DNA from: Nerophis ophidion
Lineage: Eukaryota > Chordata > Actinopteri > Syngnathiformes > Syngnathidae
Assembly: GCF_033978795.1 (NCBI RefSeq)
Contig: NW_026906963.1
Span: forward strand, 62,001-126,000
Length of the DNA stretch: 64,000 bases
Direction: 5' to 3'
The notes beneath the pieces are model-generated. The model did not search any database, was not told the DNA's origin, and was given only the letters and a program-made list of their open reading frames with translations. This document shows, in pieces, positions 11,601 through 24,679 of this stretch (its first letter is position 1; each line of letters begins with the position of its first letter). Both the position numbers and the translations under genes were made by a program.

Positions 11601-14600
11601 TACTAGATACAGTTGTTTTTCAATGGTTTGCAAATACAAAAATGAGGTTTTAATCAATATGACTGTATACTGTAACACTCAATATGACAGCTATTTAAAC
11701 ATAACTCCTACACCACACATGAAAAATGGCTAATAATGCCTGAAATAATAAATCTTTGGGAGTTTTACTCGAAACATATGCTTTTTTAAATCTTGCAAAT
11801 GCAAAAAGTAGTTTTTTACTCAATATGACTATAATAGTCTTAGAATCCTGAGATAATGCAAAAAAAGCAATAAAAACGTATTCAAACATAACTTCTAAAC
11901 AACACATGCAAAATGGCTAATAATGCCCAGCGATATGTTTTTTTGTTAGTTTTACTAGAAAAATGATCTTTTGTAAGGTTTGCAAAGACACAAATTAGTT
12001 TTTTTATTCAATATAGCACTGTAACTGTCATACTAAATATGAAAGGTTTATAATCATAACCTCAAAACCAAATATGAAATTTGTCTTAAAAAGCCTTTAA
12101 TATTGAATTCATGTACGTTTTACCAAAATCAGGTATTTTGGAAAGAATCACAAATACAAATATTAGATTTTACTGGCCTCATGTTGGTCACACTCAAAAT
12201 GAGAGTTTTTGAAACATAACTCCAAAAATACACATGCAAAATGTCTAATAATGCCTGAAGAAATGCATCTTCGAGAGTTTTCCTGAAAAAAAAACATTTG
12301 GTAAGGTTTGCAAAAACAAAATTTGATTTGTTACTCAATTTGACAGTAATGTACTTAGAATCCTGAGATAATGCGAAAAAAACAAAATAAAAATGTATTC
12401 CAACATAATTCCTAATCCAAACGTGCAAAATGTCTAAAAATGCCTGTGATATTGAATACATGTGCGTTTTATTAGATACAGTTGTTTTTCAATGGTTTGC
12501 AAATACAAAAATGAGGTTTTACTCAATATGACTGTATACTGTAACACTCAATATGACAGCTATTTAAACATAACTCCTACACCACACATGAAAAAGGACT
12601 AATAATGCGTAAAATAATCCATCTTTGGGAGTTTTAATCGAAACATATGCTTTTTTAAATCTTGCAAATGCAAAAAGTAGTTTTTTACTCAATACGACTA
12701 TAATAGTCTTAGAATCCTGAGATAATGCAAAAAAAGCAATAAAAATGTATTCAAACATAACTTCTAAACAACACATGCAAAATGGCTAATAATGCCCAGA
12801 GATATGTTTTTTTGTTAGTTGTACTAGAAAAATGATCTTTTGTAAGGTTTGCAAAGACACAAATTAGTTTTTTTATTCAATATAACAGTGTAACTGTCAT
12901 ACTAAATATGAAAGGTTTATAATCATAACTCCAAAACCAAATATGAAATTTGTCTTAAAAAGCCTTTAATATTGAATTTATGTAAGTTTTAGCAGAATCA
13001 GGTATTTTGGAAAGAATCACAAATACAAATATTAGATTTTACTGGCCTCATATTGGTCACACTCAAAATGACAGTTTTTGAAACATAACTCCAAAAATAC
13101 ACATGCAAAATGTCTAATAATGCCTGAAGAAATGCATCTTCGAGAGTTTTCCTGAAAAAAAAAAACATTTGGTAAGGTTTGCAAAAACAAAATTTGATTT
13201 GTTACTCAATTTGACAGTAATGTACTTAGAATCCTGAGATAATGCGAAAAAAGCAATAAAAATGTATTCCAACATAATTCCTAATCCAAACGTGCAAAAT
13301 GTCTAAAAATGCCTGTGATATTGAATACATGTGAGTTTTACGAGATACAGTTGTTTTTCAATGGTTTGCAAATACAAAAATGAGGTTTTAATCAATATGA
13401 CTGTATACTGTAACACTCAATATGACAGCTATTTAAACATAACTCCTACACCACACATGAAAAATGGCTAATAATGCCTGAAATAATGCATCTTTGGGAG
13501 TTTTACTCGAAACATATGCTTTTTTAAATCTTGCAAATGCAAAAAGTAGTTTTTTACTCAATATGACTATAATAGTCTTAGAATCCTGAGATAATGCGAA
13601 AAAAGCAATAAAAATGTATTCAAACATAACTTCTAAACAACACATGCAAAATGGCTAATAATGCCCAGAGATGTGTTTTTTTGTTAGTTGTACTAGAAAA
13701 ATTATCTTTTGTAAGGTTTGCTAAGACAACAATTAGTTTTTTTTATTCAATATAACAGTGTAACTCTCATACTAAATATGAAAGGTTTATAATCATAACT
13801 CCAAAACCAAATATGAAATTTGTCTTAAAAAGCCTTTAATATTGAATTTATGTAAGTTTTACAAGAATCAGGTATTTTGGAAAGAATCACAAATACAAAT
13901 ATTAGATTTTACTGGCCTCATGTTGGTCACACTCAAAATGACAGTTTTTGAAACATAACTCCAAAAATACACATGCAAAATGTCTAATAATGCCTGAAGA
14001 AATGCATCTTCGAGAGTTTTCCTGAAAAAAAAACATTTGGTAAGGTTTGCAAAAACAAAATTTGATTTGTTACTCAATTTGACAGTAATGTACTTAGAAT
14101 CCTGAGATAATGCGAAAAAAGCAATAAAAATGTATTCCAACATAATTCCTAATCCGAACGTGCAAAATGTCTAAAAATGCCTGTGATATTGAATACATGT
14201 GAGTTTTACTAGATACAGTTGTTTTTCAATGGTTTGCAAATACAAAAATGAGGTTTTACTCAATATGACTGTATACTGTAACACTCAATATGACAGTTAT
14301 TTAAACATAACTCCTACACCACACATGAAAAATAGCTAATAATGCCTGAAATAATGCATCTTTGGGAGTTTTACTCGAAACATATGCTTTTTTAAATCTT
14401 GCAAATGCAAAAAGTAGTTTTTTACTCAATATGACTATAATAGTCTTAGAATCCTGAGATAATGCGAAAAAAGCAATACAAATGTATTCAAACATAACTT
14501 CTAAACAACACATGCAAAATGGCTAATAATGCCCAGAGATATGTTTTTTTGTTAGTTGTACTAGAAAAATTATCTTTTGTAAGGTTTGCAAAGACACAAG

Positions 14601-14666
14601 TTAGTTTTTTTTATTCAATATAACAGTGTAACTGTCATACCAAATATGAAAGGTTTATAATCATAA
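8647..14666 (-). repeat. Main satellite array, segment 1 (about 7 units)
   Basis: Five-monomer units of about 868 bp in minus orientation. One unit measured between monomer boundaries (11057 to 11925) splits into 168 (S5), 160 (S4), 188 (S3), 165 (S2) and 187 bp (S1). Further boundaries recur every 867-869 bp. S1 and S3 share a TTATTGC..CGCATTATCTCAGGATT segment that S2, S4 and S5 lack. Most of S3 carries an A-run of 8-13 bases (T-run in unit orientation) of variable length. The segment ends in S5 at the RTE insertion. Confidence 0.95.
14656..14666. repeat. Target site duplication of the RTE element, left copy
   Basis: TATAATCATAA, repeated exactly at 18031-18041. In uninterrupted units this motif occurs once, followed by CTCCAAAACC. 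Confidence 0.85.
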
Positions 14667-17600
14667 TCTCTGAGCTGCTACCTTACCGTGGTAGAGGAGT
14701 TTGCGTGTCCCAATGATCCTAGGAGCTATGTTGTCTGGGGGTTTTCATGCCCCCTGGTAGGGTCTCCCAAGACAAACAGGTCCCAGGTGAGTGATCAGAC
14801 AAAGAGCAGCTCAAAGACTTCTATGGAATTACAACGAAATGAACCCAGATTTCCCTCGCCCGGACGTGGGTCACCGGGGCCCCGCTCTGGAGCCAGGCCC
14901 GGAGTTGGGGCACGATGGCGAGCGCCTGGTGGTCGGGCCTGTCCCCATGGGGCCCGGCCGGGCACAGCCCGAAGAGGCAACGTGGGTCATCCCTCCAATG
15001 GGCTCACCACTCATAGGAGGGGCCATAGAGGTCGGGTGCATTGTGAGCTGGGCGACAGCCGAAGGCAGGGCACTTGGCGGTCCGATCCTCGGCTACAGAA
15101 GCTAGCTCTTGGGACGTGGAACGTCACCTCACTGGGGGGGAAGGAGCCTGAGCTAGTGCGCGAGGTAGAGAAGTTCCGGCTGGATATAGTCGGACTCACC
15201 TCGACGCACAGCAAGGGCTCTGGAACCAGTTCTCTCGAGTGGGACTGGACCCTCTTCCACTCTGGCGTTGCCGGCAGTGAGAGGCGACGGGCTGGGGTGG
15301 CAATTCTGGTTGCCCCCCCGGCTCAAAGCCTGTACGTTTGAGTTCAACCCAGTGGACGAGAGGGTAGCTTCCCTTCGCCTTCGGGTGGGGGGACGGGTCC
15401 TGACTGTTGTTTGTGCTTACGCACCAAATAGCAGTTCAGAATACCCACCCTTTTTGGGTACACTCGAGGGAGTACTGGAAAGTGCTCCTCCGGGCGATTC
15501 CCTTGTCCTACTGGGAGACTTCAACGCTCATGTTGGCAACGACAGTGAAACCTGGAGAGGCGTGATTGGGAAGAATGGTCGCCCGGATCTAAACCCGAGT
15601 GGTGTTTTGTTATTGGACTTTTGTGCTCGTCACAGTTTGTCGATAACAAACACCATGTTCAAACATAAGGGTGTCCATATGTGCACTTGGCACCAGGACA
15701 CCCTAGGCCGCAGTTCCATGATCGACTTTGTAGTTGTGTCATCGGATTTGCGGCCTTATGTTTTGGACACTCGGGTGAAGAGAGGGGCGGAGCTTTCTAC
15801 CGATCACCACCTGGTGGTGAGTTGGCTGCGATGGTGGGGGAGGATGCCGGACAGACCTGGCAGGCCCAAGCGCATTGTGAGGGTCTGCTGGGAACGTCTG
15901 GCAGAGTCTCCTGTCAGAGAGAGTTTCAATTCACACCTCCGGGAGAACTTTGAACATGTCACGAGGGAGGTGCGGGACATTGAGTCCGAGTGGACCATGT
16001 TCCGAACCTCTATTGTCGAGGCGGCTGATTGGAGCTGTGGCCGCAAGGTTGTTGGTGCCTGTCGTGGCGGTAATCCCAGAACCCGTTGGTGGACACCAGC
16101 AGTGAGGGATGCTGTCGAGCTGAAGAAGGAGTCCTATCGGGTTCTTTTGGCTCATAGGACTCCGGAGGCAGTGGACGGGTACCGACGGGCCAAGCGGTGT
16201 GCAGCTTTAGCGGTCGCGGAGGCAAAAACTCGGACATGGGAAGAGTTCGGGGAAGCCATGGAAAACGACTTCCGGACGGCTTCGAAGCGATTCTGGACCA
16301 CCATACGGCGCCTCAGGAAGGGGAAGCAGTGCACTATCAACACCGTGTATGGTGCGGATGGTGTTCTGCTGACTTCGACTGCGGATGTTGTGGATCGGTG
16401 GAGGGAATACTTCGAAGACCTCCTCAATCCCACCAACACGTCTTTCTTTGAGGAAGCGGTGCCTGGGAAATCTGTAGTGGACTCTCCTATTTCTGGGGCT
16501 GAGGTCGCTGAGGTAGTTAAAAAGCTCCTCGGCGGCAAGGCCCCGGGGGTGGATGAGATCCGCCCGGAGTTCCTTAAGGCTCTGGATGCTGTGGGGCTGT
16601 CTTGGTTGACAAGACTCTGCAGCATCGCGTGGACATCGGGGGCGGTACCTCTGGATTGGCAGACCGGGGTGGTGGTCCCTCTCTTTAAGAAGGGGGACCG
16701 GAGGGTGTGTTCCAACTATCGTGGGATCACACTCCTCAGCCTTCCCGGTAAGGTTTATTCAGGTGTACTGGAGAGGAGGCTTCGCCGGATAGTCGAACCT
16801 CGGATTCAGGAGGAACAGTGTGGTTTTCGTCCTGGTCGTGGAACTGTGGACCAGCTCTATACTCTCGGCAGGGTTCTTGAGGGTGCATGGGAGTTTGCCC
16901 AACCAGTCTACATGTGCTTTGTGGACTTGGAGAAGGCATTCGACCGTGTCCCTCGGGAAGTCCTGTGGGGAGTGCTCAGAGAGTATGGGGTATCGGAATG
17001 TCTTATTGTGGCAGTCCGCTCCCTGTATGATCAGTGTCAGAGCTTGGTCCGCATTGCTGGCAGTAAGTCGGACACGTTTCCAGTGAAGGTTGGACTCCGC
17101 CAAGGCTGTCCTTTGTCACCGATTCTGTTCATAACTTTTATGGACAGAATTTCTAGGCGCAGTCAAGGCGTTGAGGGGTTCCGGTTTGGTGGCCACGGGA
17201 TTAGGTCCCTGCTTTTTGCAGATGATGTAGTCCTGATGGCTTCATCTGGCCGGGATCTTCAGCTCTCACTGGATCGGTTCGCAGCCGAGTGTGAAGCGAC
17301 CGGAATGAGAATCAGCACCTCCAAGTCCGAGTCCATGGTTCTCGCCCGGAAAAGGGTGGAGTGCCATCTCCGGGTTGGGGAGGAGACTCTGCCCCAAGTG
17401 GAGGAGTTCAAGTACCTAGGAGTCTTGTTCACGAGTGGGGGAAGAGTGGATCGTGAGATCGACAGGCGGATCGGTGCGGCGTCTTCAGTAATGCGGACGT
17501 TGTATCGATCCGTTGTGGTGAAGAAGGAGCTGAGCCGGAAGGCAAAGCTCTCAATTTACCGGTCGATCTACGTTCCCATCCTCACCTATGGTCATGAGCT

Positions 17601-18030
17601 TTGGGTCATGACCGAAAGGATAAGATCACGGGTACAAGCGGCCGAAATGAGTTTCCTCCGCCAGGTGGCGGGGCTCTCCCTTAGAGATAGGGTGAGAAGC
17701 TCTGCCATCCGGGAGGAGCTCAACGTAAAGCCGCTGCTCCTCCACATCGAGAGGAGCCAGATGAGGTGGTTCGGGCATCTGGTCAGGATGCCACCCGAAC
17801 GCCTCCCTAGGGATGTGTTTAGGGCACGTCCAGCTGGTAGGAGGCCACGGGGAAGACCCAGGACACGTTGGAAAGACTATGTCTCCCGGCTGGCCTGGGA
17901 ACGCCTCGGGATCCCCCGGGAAGAGCTAGACGAAGTGGCTGGAGATAGGGAAGTCTGGGCTTCCCTGCTTAGGCTGCTGCCCCCGCGACCCGACCTCGGA
18001 TAAGCGGAAGATGATGGATGGATGGATGGA
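14667..18030 (+). mobile_element. Rex3-like: RTE-clade LINE, Rex3-like, nearly full length
   Basis: A GC-rich, 3.36-kb non-LTR retrotransposon inside AT-rich satellite. It has a short 5' region, one coding region for an endonuclease and reverse transcriptase, almost no 3' UTR, and a tail of GATG/GGAT repeats (18011-18030). A GATG tail is the known hallmark of fish Rex3/RTE elements. An 11-bp target duplication flanks it and satellite phase is kept (S5 is 169 bp when the insert is removed), so this is a clean retrotransposition. The coding region has one frameshift (see the pseudogene entry). Confidence 0.9.
14688..18003 (+). pseudogene. RTE endonuclease-reverse transcriptase, one frameshift
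   Basis: The protein would nick the target DNA and reverse transcribe the element's RNA at the nick. The first open frame (14688-15341; first ATG at 14823) holds the start of the EEP endonuclease (GTWNVTSLGGKE). The second (15268-18003, 911 codons) holds the rest. In the second frame the visible motifs are GDFNAHVGND (residues 83-92), STDHH (177-181), the RT motifs FVDLEKAFDRV (about 551-561), LRQGCPLSPILF (about 609-620) and the catalytic FADD (650-653), and a conserved C-terminal WFGHLVRM region. The frames are split by a run of seven C at 15313-15319; six would be in frame. No other stop interrupts it. It may be a young, recently dead copy, or the C-run may be a sequencing error. Confidence 0.88.
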
Positions 18031-18041
18031 TATAATCATAA
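18031..18041. repeat. Target site duplication of the RTE element, right copy
   Basis: TATAATCATAA, identical to 14656-14666, directly after the GGAT tail. Confidence 0.85.
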
Positions 18042-19290
18042 CTCCAAAACCAAATATGAAATGTGTCCTAAAAAGCCTTTAATATTGAATTTATGTAAGT
18101 TTTACCAAAATCAGGTATTTTGGAAAAAATCACAAATACAAATATTAGATTTTACTGGCCTCATATTGGTCACACTCAAAATGACAGTTTTTGAAACATA
18201 ACTCCAAAAATACACACGCAAAATGTCTAATAATGCCTGAAGAAATGCATTTTCGAGAGTTTTCCTGAAAAAAAAAAAAACTTTTGGTAAGGTTTGCAAA
18301 AACAAAATTTGATTTGTTACTCAATTTGACAGTAATGTACTTAGAATCCTGAGATAATGCGAAAAAAGCAATCAAAATGTATTCCAACATAATTCCTAAT
18401 CCAAACGTGCAAAATGTCTAAAAATGCCTGTGATATTGAATACATGTGAGTTTTAGTAGATACAGTTGTTTTTCAATGGTTTGCAAATACAAAAATGAGG
18501 TTTTACTCAATATGACTGTATACTATAACACTCAATATGACAGTTATTTAAACATAACTCCCACACCACACATGAAAAATGGCTAATAATGCCTGAAATA
18601 ATGCATCTTTGGGAGTTTTACTCGAAACATATGCTTTTTTAAATCTTGCAAATACAAAAAGTAGTTTTTTACTCAATATGACTATAATAGTCTTAGAATC
18701 CTGAGATAATTTGAAAATAGCAATAAAAATGTATTCAAACATAACTTCTAAACAACACATGCAAAATGGCTAATAATGCCTACAGATATGTTTTTTTGTT
18801 AGTTGTACTAGAAAAATGATCTTTTGTAAGGTTTGCAAAGACACAAGTTAGTTTTTTTATTCAATATAACAGTGTAACTGTCATACTAAATATGAAAGGT
18901 TTATAATCATAACTCCAAAACCAAATATGAAATTTGTCTTTAAAAGCCTTTAATATTGAATTTATGTAAGTTTTAGCAGAATCAGGTATTTTGGAAAGAA
19001 TCACAAATACAAATATTAGATTTTACTGGCCTCATATTGGTCACACTCAAAATGACAGTTTTTGAAACATAACTCCAAAAATACACATGCAAAATGTCTA
19101 ATAATGCCCGAAGAAATGCATCTTCGAGAGTTTTCCTGAAAAAAAAACATTTGGTAAGGTTTGCAAAAACAAAATTTGATTTGTTTTTCAATTTGACAGT
19201 AATGTACTTAGAATCCTGAAATAAGGCGAAAAAAGCAATAAAAATGTATTCCAACATAATTCTAAATCTAAACGTGCAAAATGTCTAAAA
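18042..19290 (-). repeat. Recent two-unit duplication, pair 1, copy 1
   Basis: Near-identical to 19781-21029 at an offset of 1739 bp (two units). Shared private variants include CACACGCAAAATG, a longer A-run in S3 and TTTGAAAATAGC in S1. Confidence 0.75.
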
Positions 19291-19780
19291 TTGCCTGTGA
19301 TATTGAATACATGTGAGTTTTATTAGATACAGTTGTTTTTCAATGGTTTGCAAATACAAAAATGAGGTTTTACAAAATATGACTGTATACTGTAACACTC
19401 AATATGACAGTTATTTAAACATAACTCCTACACCACACATGAAAAATAGCTAATAATGCCTGAAATAATGCATCTTTGGGAGTTTTACTCGAAACATATG
19501 CTTTTTTAAATCTTGCAAATGCAAAAAGTAGTTTTTTACTCAATATGACTATAATAGTCTTAGAATCCTGAGATAATGCGAAAAAAGCAATACAAATGTA
19601 TTCAAACATAACTTCTAAACAACACATGCAAAATGGCTAATAATGCCCAGAGATATGTTTTTTTGTTAGTTGTACTAGAAAAATTATCTTTTGTAAGGTT
19701 TGCAAAGACACAAGTTAGTTTTTTTTATTCAATATAACAGTGTAACTGTCATACCAAATATGAAAGGTTTATAATCATAA

Positions 19781-21029
19781 CTCCAAAACCAAATATGAAA
19801 TTTGTCCTAAAAAGCCTTTAATATTGAATTTATGTAAGTTTTACCAAAATCAGGTATTTTGGAAAAAATCACAAATACAAATATTAGATTTTACTGGCCT
19901 CATATTGGTCACACTCAAAATGACAGTTTTTGAAACATAACTCCAAAAATACACACGCAAAATGTCTAATAATGCCTGAAGAAATGCATTTTCGAGAGTT
20001 TTCCTGAAAAAAAAAAAAACTTTTGGTAAGGTTTGCAAAAACAAAATTTGATTTGTTACTCAATTTGACAGTAATGTACTTAGAATCCTGAGATAATGCG
20101 AAAAAAGCAATCAAAATGTATTCCAACATAATTCCTAATCCAAACGTGCAAAATGTCTAAAAATGCCTGTGATATTGAATACATGTGAGTTTTAGTAGAT
20201 ACAGTTGTTTTTCAATGGTTTGCAAATACAAAAATGAGGTTTTACTCAATATGACTGTATACTATAACACTCAATATGACAGTTATTTAAACATAACTCC
20301 CACACCACACATGAAAAATGGCTAATAATGCCTGAAATAATGCATCTTTGGGAGTTTTACTCGAAACATATGCTTTTTTAAATCTTGCAAATACAAAAAG
20401 TAGTTTTTTACTCAATATGACTATAATAGTCTTAGAATCCTGAGATAATTTGAAAATAGCAATAAAAATGTATTCAAACATAACTTCTAAACAACACATG
20501 CAAAATGGCTAATAATGCCTACAGATATGTTTTTTTGTTAGTTGTACTAGAAAAATGATCTTTTGTAAGGTTTGCAAGGACACAAGTTAGTTTTTTTATT
20601 CAATATAACAGTGTAACTGTCATACTAAATATGAAAGGTTTATAATCATAACTCCAAAACCAAATATGAAATTTGTCTTTAAAAGCCTTTAATATTGAAT
20701 TTATGTAAGTTTTAGCAGAATCAGGTATTTTGGAAAGAATCACAAATACAAATATTAGATTTTACTGGCCTCATATTGGTCACACTCAAAATGACAGTTT
20801 TTGAAACATAACTCCAAAAATACACATGCAAAATGTCTAATAATGCCCGAAGAAATGCATCTTCGAGAGTTTTCCTGAAAAAAAAACATTTGGTAAGGTT
20901 TGCAAAAACAAAATTTGATTTGTTTTTCAATTTGACAGTAATGTACTTAGAATCCTGAAATAAGGCGAAAAAAGCAATAAAAATGTATTCCAACATAATT
21001 CTAAATCTAAACGTGCAAAATGTCTAAAA
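19781..21029 (-). repeat. Recent two-unit duplication, pair 1, copy 2
   Basis: Near-identical partner of 18042-19290. The sequence just before it (19395-19780) matches the left flank of the RTE insertion (14281-14666), including the private ATACCAAATATG variant. Confidence 0.75.
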
Positions 21030-24000
21030 ATGCCTGTGATATTGAATACATGTGAGTTTTACTAGATACAGATGTTTATCTATGGTTTGCAAATACAAAA
21101 ATGAGGTTTTACTCAATATGACTGTATACTGTAACACTCAATATGACAGTTATTTAAACATAACTCCTACACCACACATGATAAATAGCTAATAATGCCT
21201 GAAATAATGCATCTTTGGGAGTTTTACTCGAAACATATGCTTTTTTAAATCTTGCAAATGCAAAAAGTAGTTTTTTACTCAATATGACTATAATAGTCTT
21301 AGAATCCTGAGATAATGCGAAAAAAGCAATAAAAATGTATTGAAACATAACTTCTAAACAACACATGCAAAATGGCTAATGCCCAGAGATATGTTTTTTT
21401 GTTAGTTGTACTAGAAAAATGATCTTTTGTAAGGTTTGCAAAGACACAAATTAGTTTTTTTATTCAATATAACAGTGTAACTGTCATACTAAATATGAAA
21501 GGTTTATAATCATAACTCCAAAACCAAATATGAAATTTGTCTTAAAAAGCCTTTAATATTGAATTTATGTAAGTTATACCAAAATCAGGTATTTTGGAAA
21601 GAATCACAAATACAAATATTAGATTTTACTGGCCTCATGTTAGTCACACTCAAAATGAGAGTTTTTGAAACATAACTCCAAAAATACACATGCAAAATGT
21701 CTAATAATGCCTGAAGAAATGCATCTTCGAGAGTTTTCCTGAAAAAAAAACATTTGGTAAGGTTTTCAAAAACAAAATTTGATTTGTTACTCAATTTGAC
21801 AGTAATGTACTTAGAATCCTGAGATAATGCGAAAAAAGCAATAAAAATGTATTCCAACATAATTCCTAATCCGAACGTGCAAAATGTCTAAAAATGCCTG
21901 TGATATTGAATACATGTGAGTTTTACTAGATACAGTTGTTTTTCAATGGTTTGCAAATACAAAAATGAGGTTTTACTCAATATGACTGTATACTGTAACA
22001 CTCAATATGACAGTTATTTAAACATAACTCCTACACCACACATGAAAAATAGCTAATAATGCCTGAAATAATGCATCTTTGGGAGTTTTACTCGAAACAT
22101 ATGCTTTTTTAAATCTTGCAAATGCAAAAAGTAGTTTTTTACTCAATATGACTATAATAGTCTTAGAATCCTGAGATAATGCGAAAAAAGCAATACAAAT
22201 GTATTCAAACATAACTTCTAAACAACACATGCAAAATGGCTAATAATGCCCAGAGATATGTTTTTTTGTTAGTTGTACTAGAAAAATTATCTTTTGTAAG
22301 GTTTGCAAATACACAAATTAGTTTTTTTATTCAATATAACAGTGTAACTGTCATACTAAATATGAAAGGTTTATAATCATAACTCCAAAACCAAATATGA
22401 AATTTGTCTTAAAAAGCCTTTAATATTGAATTTATGTAAGTTTTACCAGAATCAGGTATTTTGGAAAGAATCACAAATACAAATATTAGATTTTACTGGC
22501 CTCATGTTGGTCACACTCAAAATGACAGTTTTTGAAACATAACTCCAAAAATACACATGCAAAATGTCTAATAATGCCCGAAGAAATGCATCTTCGAGAG
22601 TTTTCCTGAAAAAAAAACATTTGGTAAGGTTTGCAAAAACAAAATTTGATTTGTTTTTCAATTTGACAGTAATGTACTTAGAATCCTGAAATAAGACGAA
22701 AAAAGCAATAAAAATGTATTCCAACATAATTCTAAATCTAAACGTGCAAAATGTCTAAAAATGCCTGTGATATTGAATACATGTGAGTTTTACTAGATAC
22801 AGATGTTTATCTATGGTTTGCAAATACAAAAATGAGGTTTTACTCAATATGACTGTATACTGTAACACTCAATATGACAGTTATTTAAACATAACTCCTA
22901 CACCACACATGATAAATAACTAATAATGCCTGAAATAATGCATCTTTGGGAGTTTTACTCGAAACATATTCTTTTTTAAATTTTGCAAATGCAAAAAGTA
23001 GTTTTTTACTCAATATGACTATAATAGTCTTAGAATCCTGAGATAATGCGAAAAAAGCAATAAAAATGTATTGAAACATAACTTCTAAACAACACATGCA
23101 AAATGGCTAATAATGCCCAGAGATATGTTTTTTTGTTAGTTGTACTAGAAAAATGATCTTTTGTAAGGTTTGCAAAGACACAAATTAGTTCTTTTATTCA
23201 ATATAACAGTGTAACTGTCATACTAAATATGAAAGGTTTATAATCATAACTCCAAAACCAAATATGAAATTTGTCTTAAAAAGCCTTTAATATGGAATTT
23301 ATGTAAGTTTTACCAAAATCAAGTATTTTGGAAAGAATCACAAATACAAATATTAGATTTTACTGGCCTCATGTTAGTCACACTCAAAATGAGAGTTTTT
23401 GAAACATAACTCCAAAAATACACATGCAAAATGTCTAATAATGCCTGAAGAAATGCATCTTCGAGAGTTTTCCTGAAAAAAAAAACATTTGGTAAGGTTT
23501 GCAAAAACAAAATTTGATTTGTTACTCAATTTGACAGTAATGTACTTAGAATCCTGAGATAATGCGAAAAAAGCAATAAAAATGTATTCCAACATAATTC
23601 CTAATCCAAAAGTGCAAAATGTCTAAAAATGCCTGTGATATTGAATACATGTGAGTTTTACTAGATACAGTTGTTTTTCAATGGTTTGCAAATACAAAAA
23701 TGAGGTTTTAATCAATATGACTGTATACTGTAACACTCAATATGACAGCTATTTAAACATAACTCCTACACCACACATGAAAAATGGCTAATAATGCCTG
23801 AAATAATAAATCTTTGGGAGTTTTACTCGAAACATATGCTTTTTTAAATCTTGCAAATGCAAAAAGTAGTTTTTTACTCAATATGACTATAATAGTCTTA
23901 GAATCCTGAGATAATGCAAAAAAAGCAATAAAAATGTATTCAAACATAACTTCTAAACAACACATGCAAAATGGCTAATAATGCCCAGAGATATGTTTTT

Positions 24001-24679
24001 TTGTTAGTTTTACTAGAAAAATGATATTTTGTAAGGTTTGCAAAGACACAAATTAGTTTTTTTATTCAATATAACAGTGTAACTGTCATACTAAATATGA
24101 AAGGTTTATAATCATAACTCCAAAACCAAATATGAAATTTGTCTTAAAAAGCCTTTAATATTGAATTTATGTAAGTTTTACCAGAATCAGGTATTTTGGA
24201 AAGAATCACAAATACAAATATTAGATTTTACTGGCCTCATATTGGTCACACTCAAAATGACAGTTTTTGAAACATAACTCCAAAAATACACATGCAAAAT
24301 GTCTAATAATGCCTGAAGAAATGCATCTTCGAGAGTTTTCCTGAAAAAAAAAACATTTGGTAAGGTTTGCAAAAACAAAATTTGATTTGTTACTCAATTT
24401 GACAGTAATGTACATAGAATCCTGAGATACTGCGAAAAAAGCAATAAAAATGTATTCCAACATAATTCCTAATCCAAACGTGCAAAATGTCTAAAAATGC
24501 CTGTGATATTGAATACATGTGAGTTTTACTAGATACAGTTGTTTTTCAATGGTTTGCAAATACAAAAATGAGGTTTTAATCAATATGACTGTATACTGTA
24601 ACACTCAATATGACAGCTATTTAAACATAACTCCTACACCACACATGAAAAATGGCTAATAATGCCTGAAATAATGCAT

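Noticed and set aside
16152..16715. 187-codon minus-strand frame inside the RTE element
   Set aside because: Shadow of the GC-rich reverse transcriptase frame on the other strand; no independent motif.
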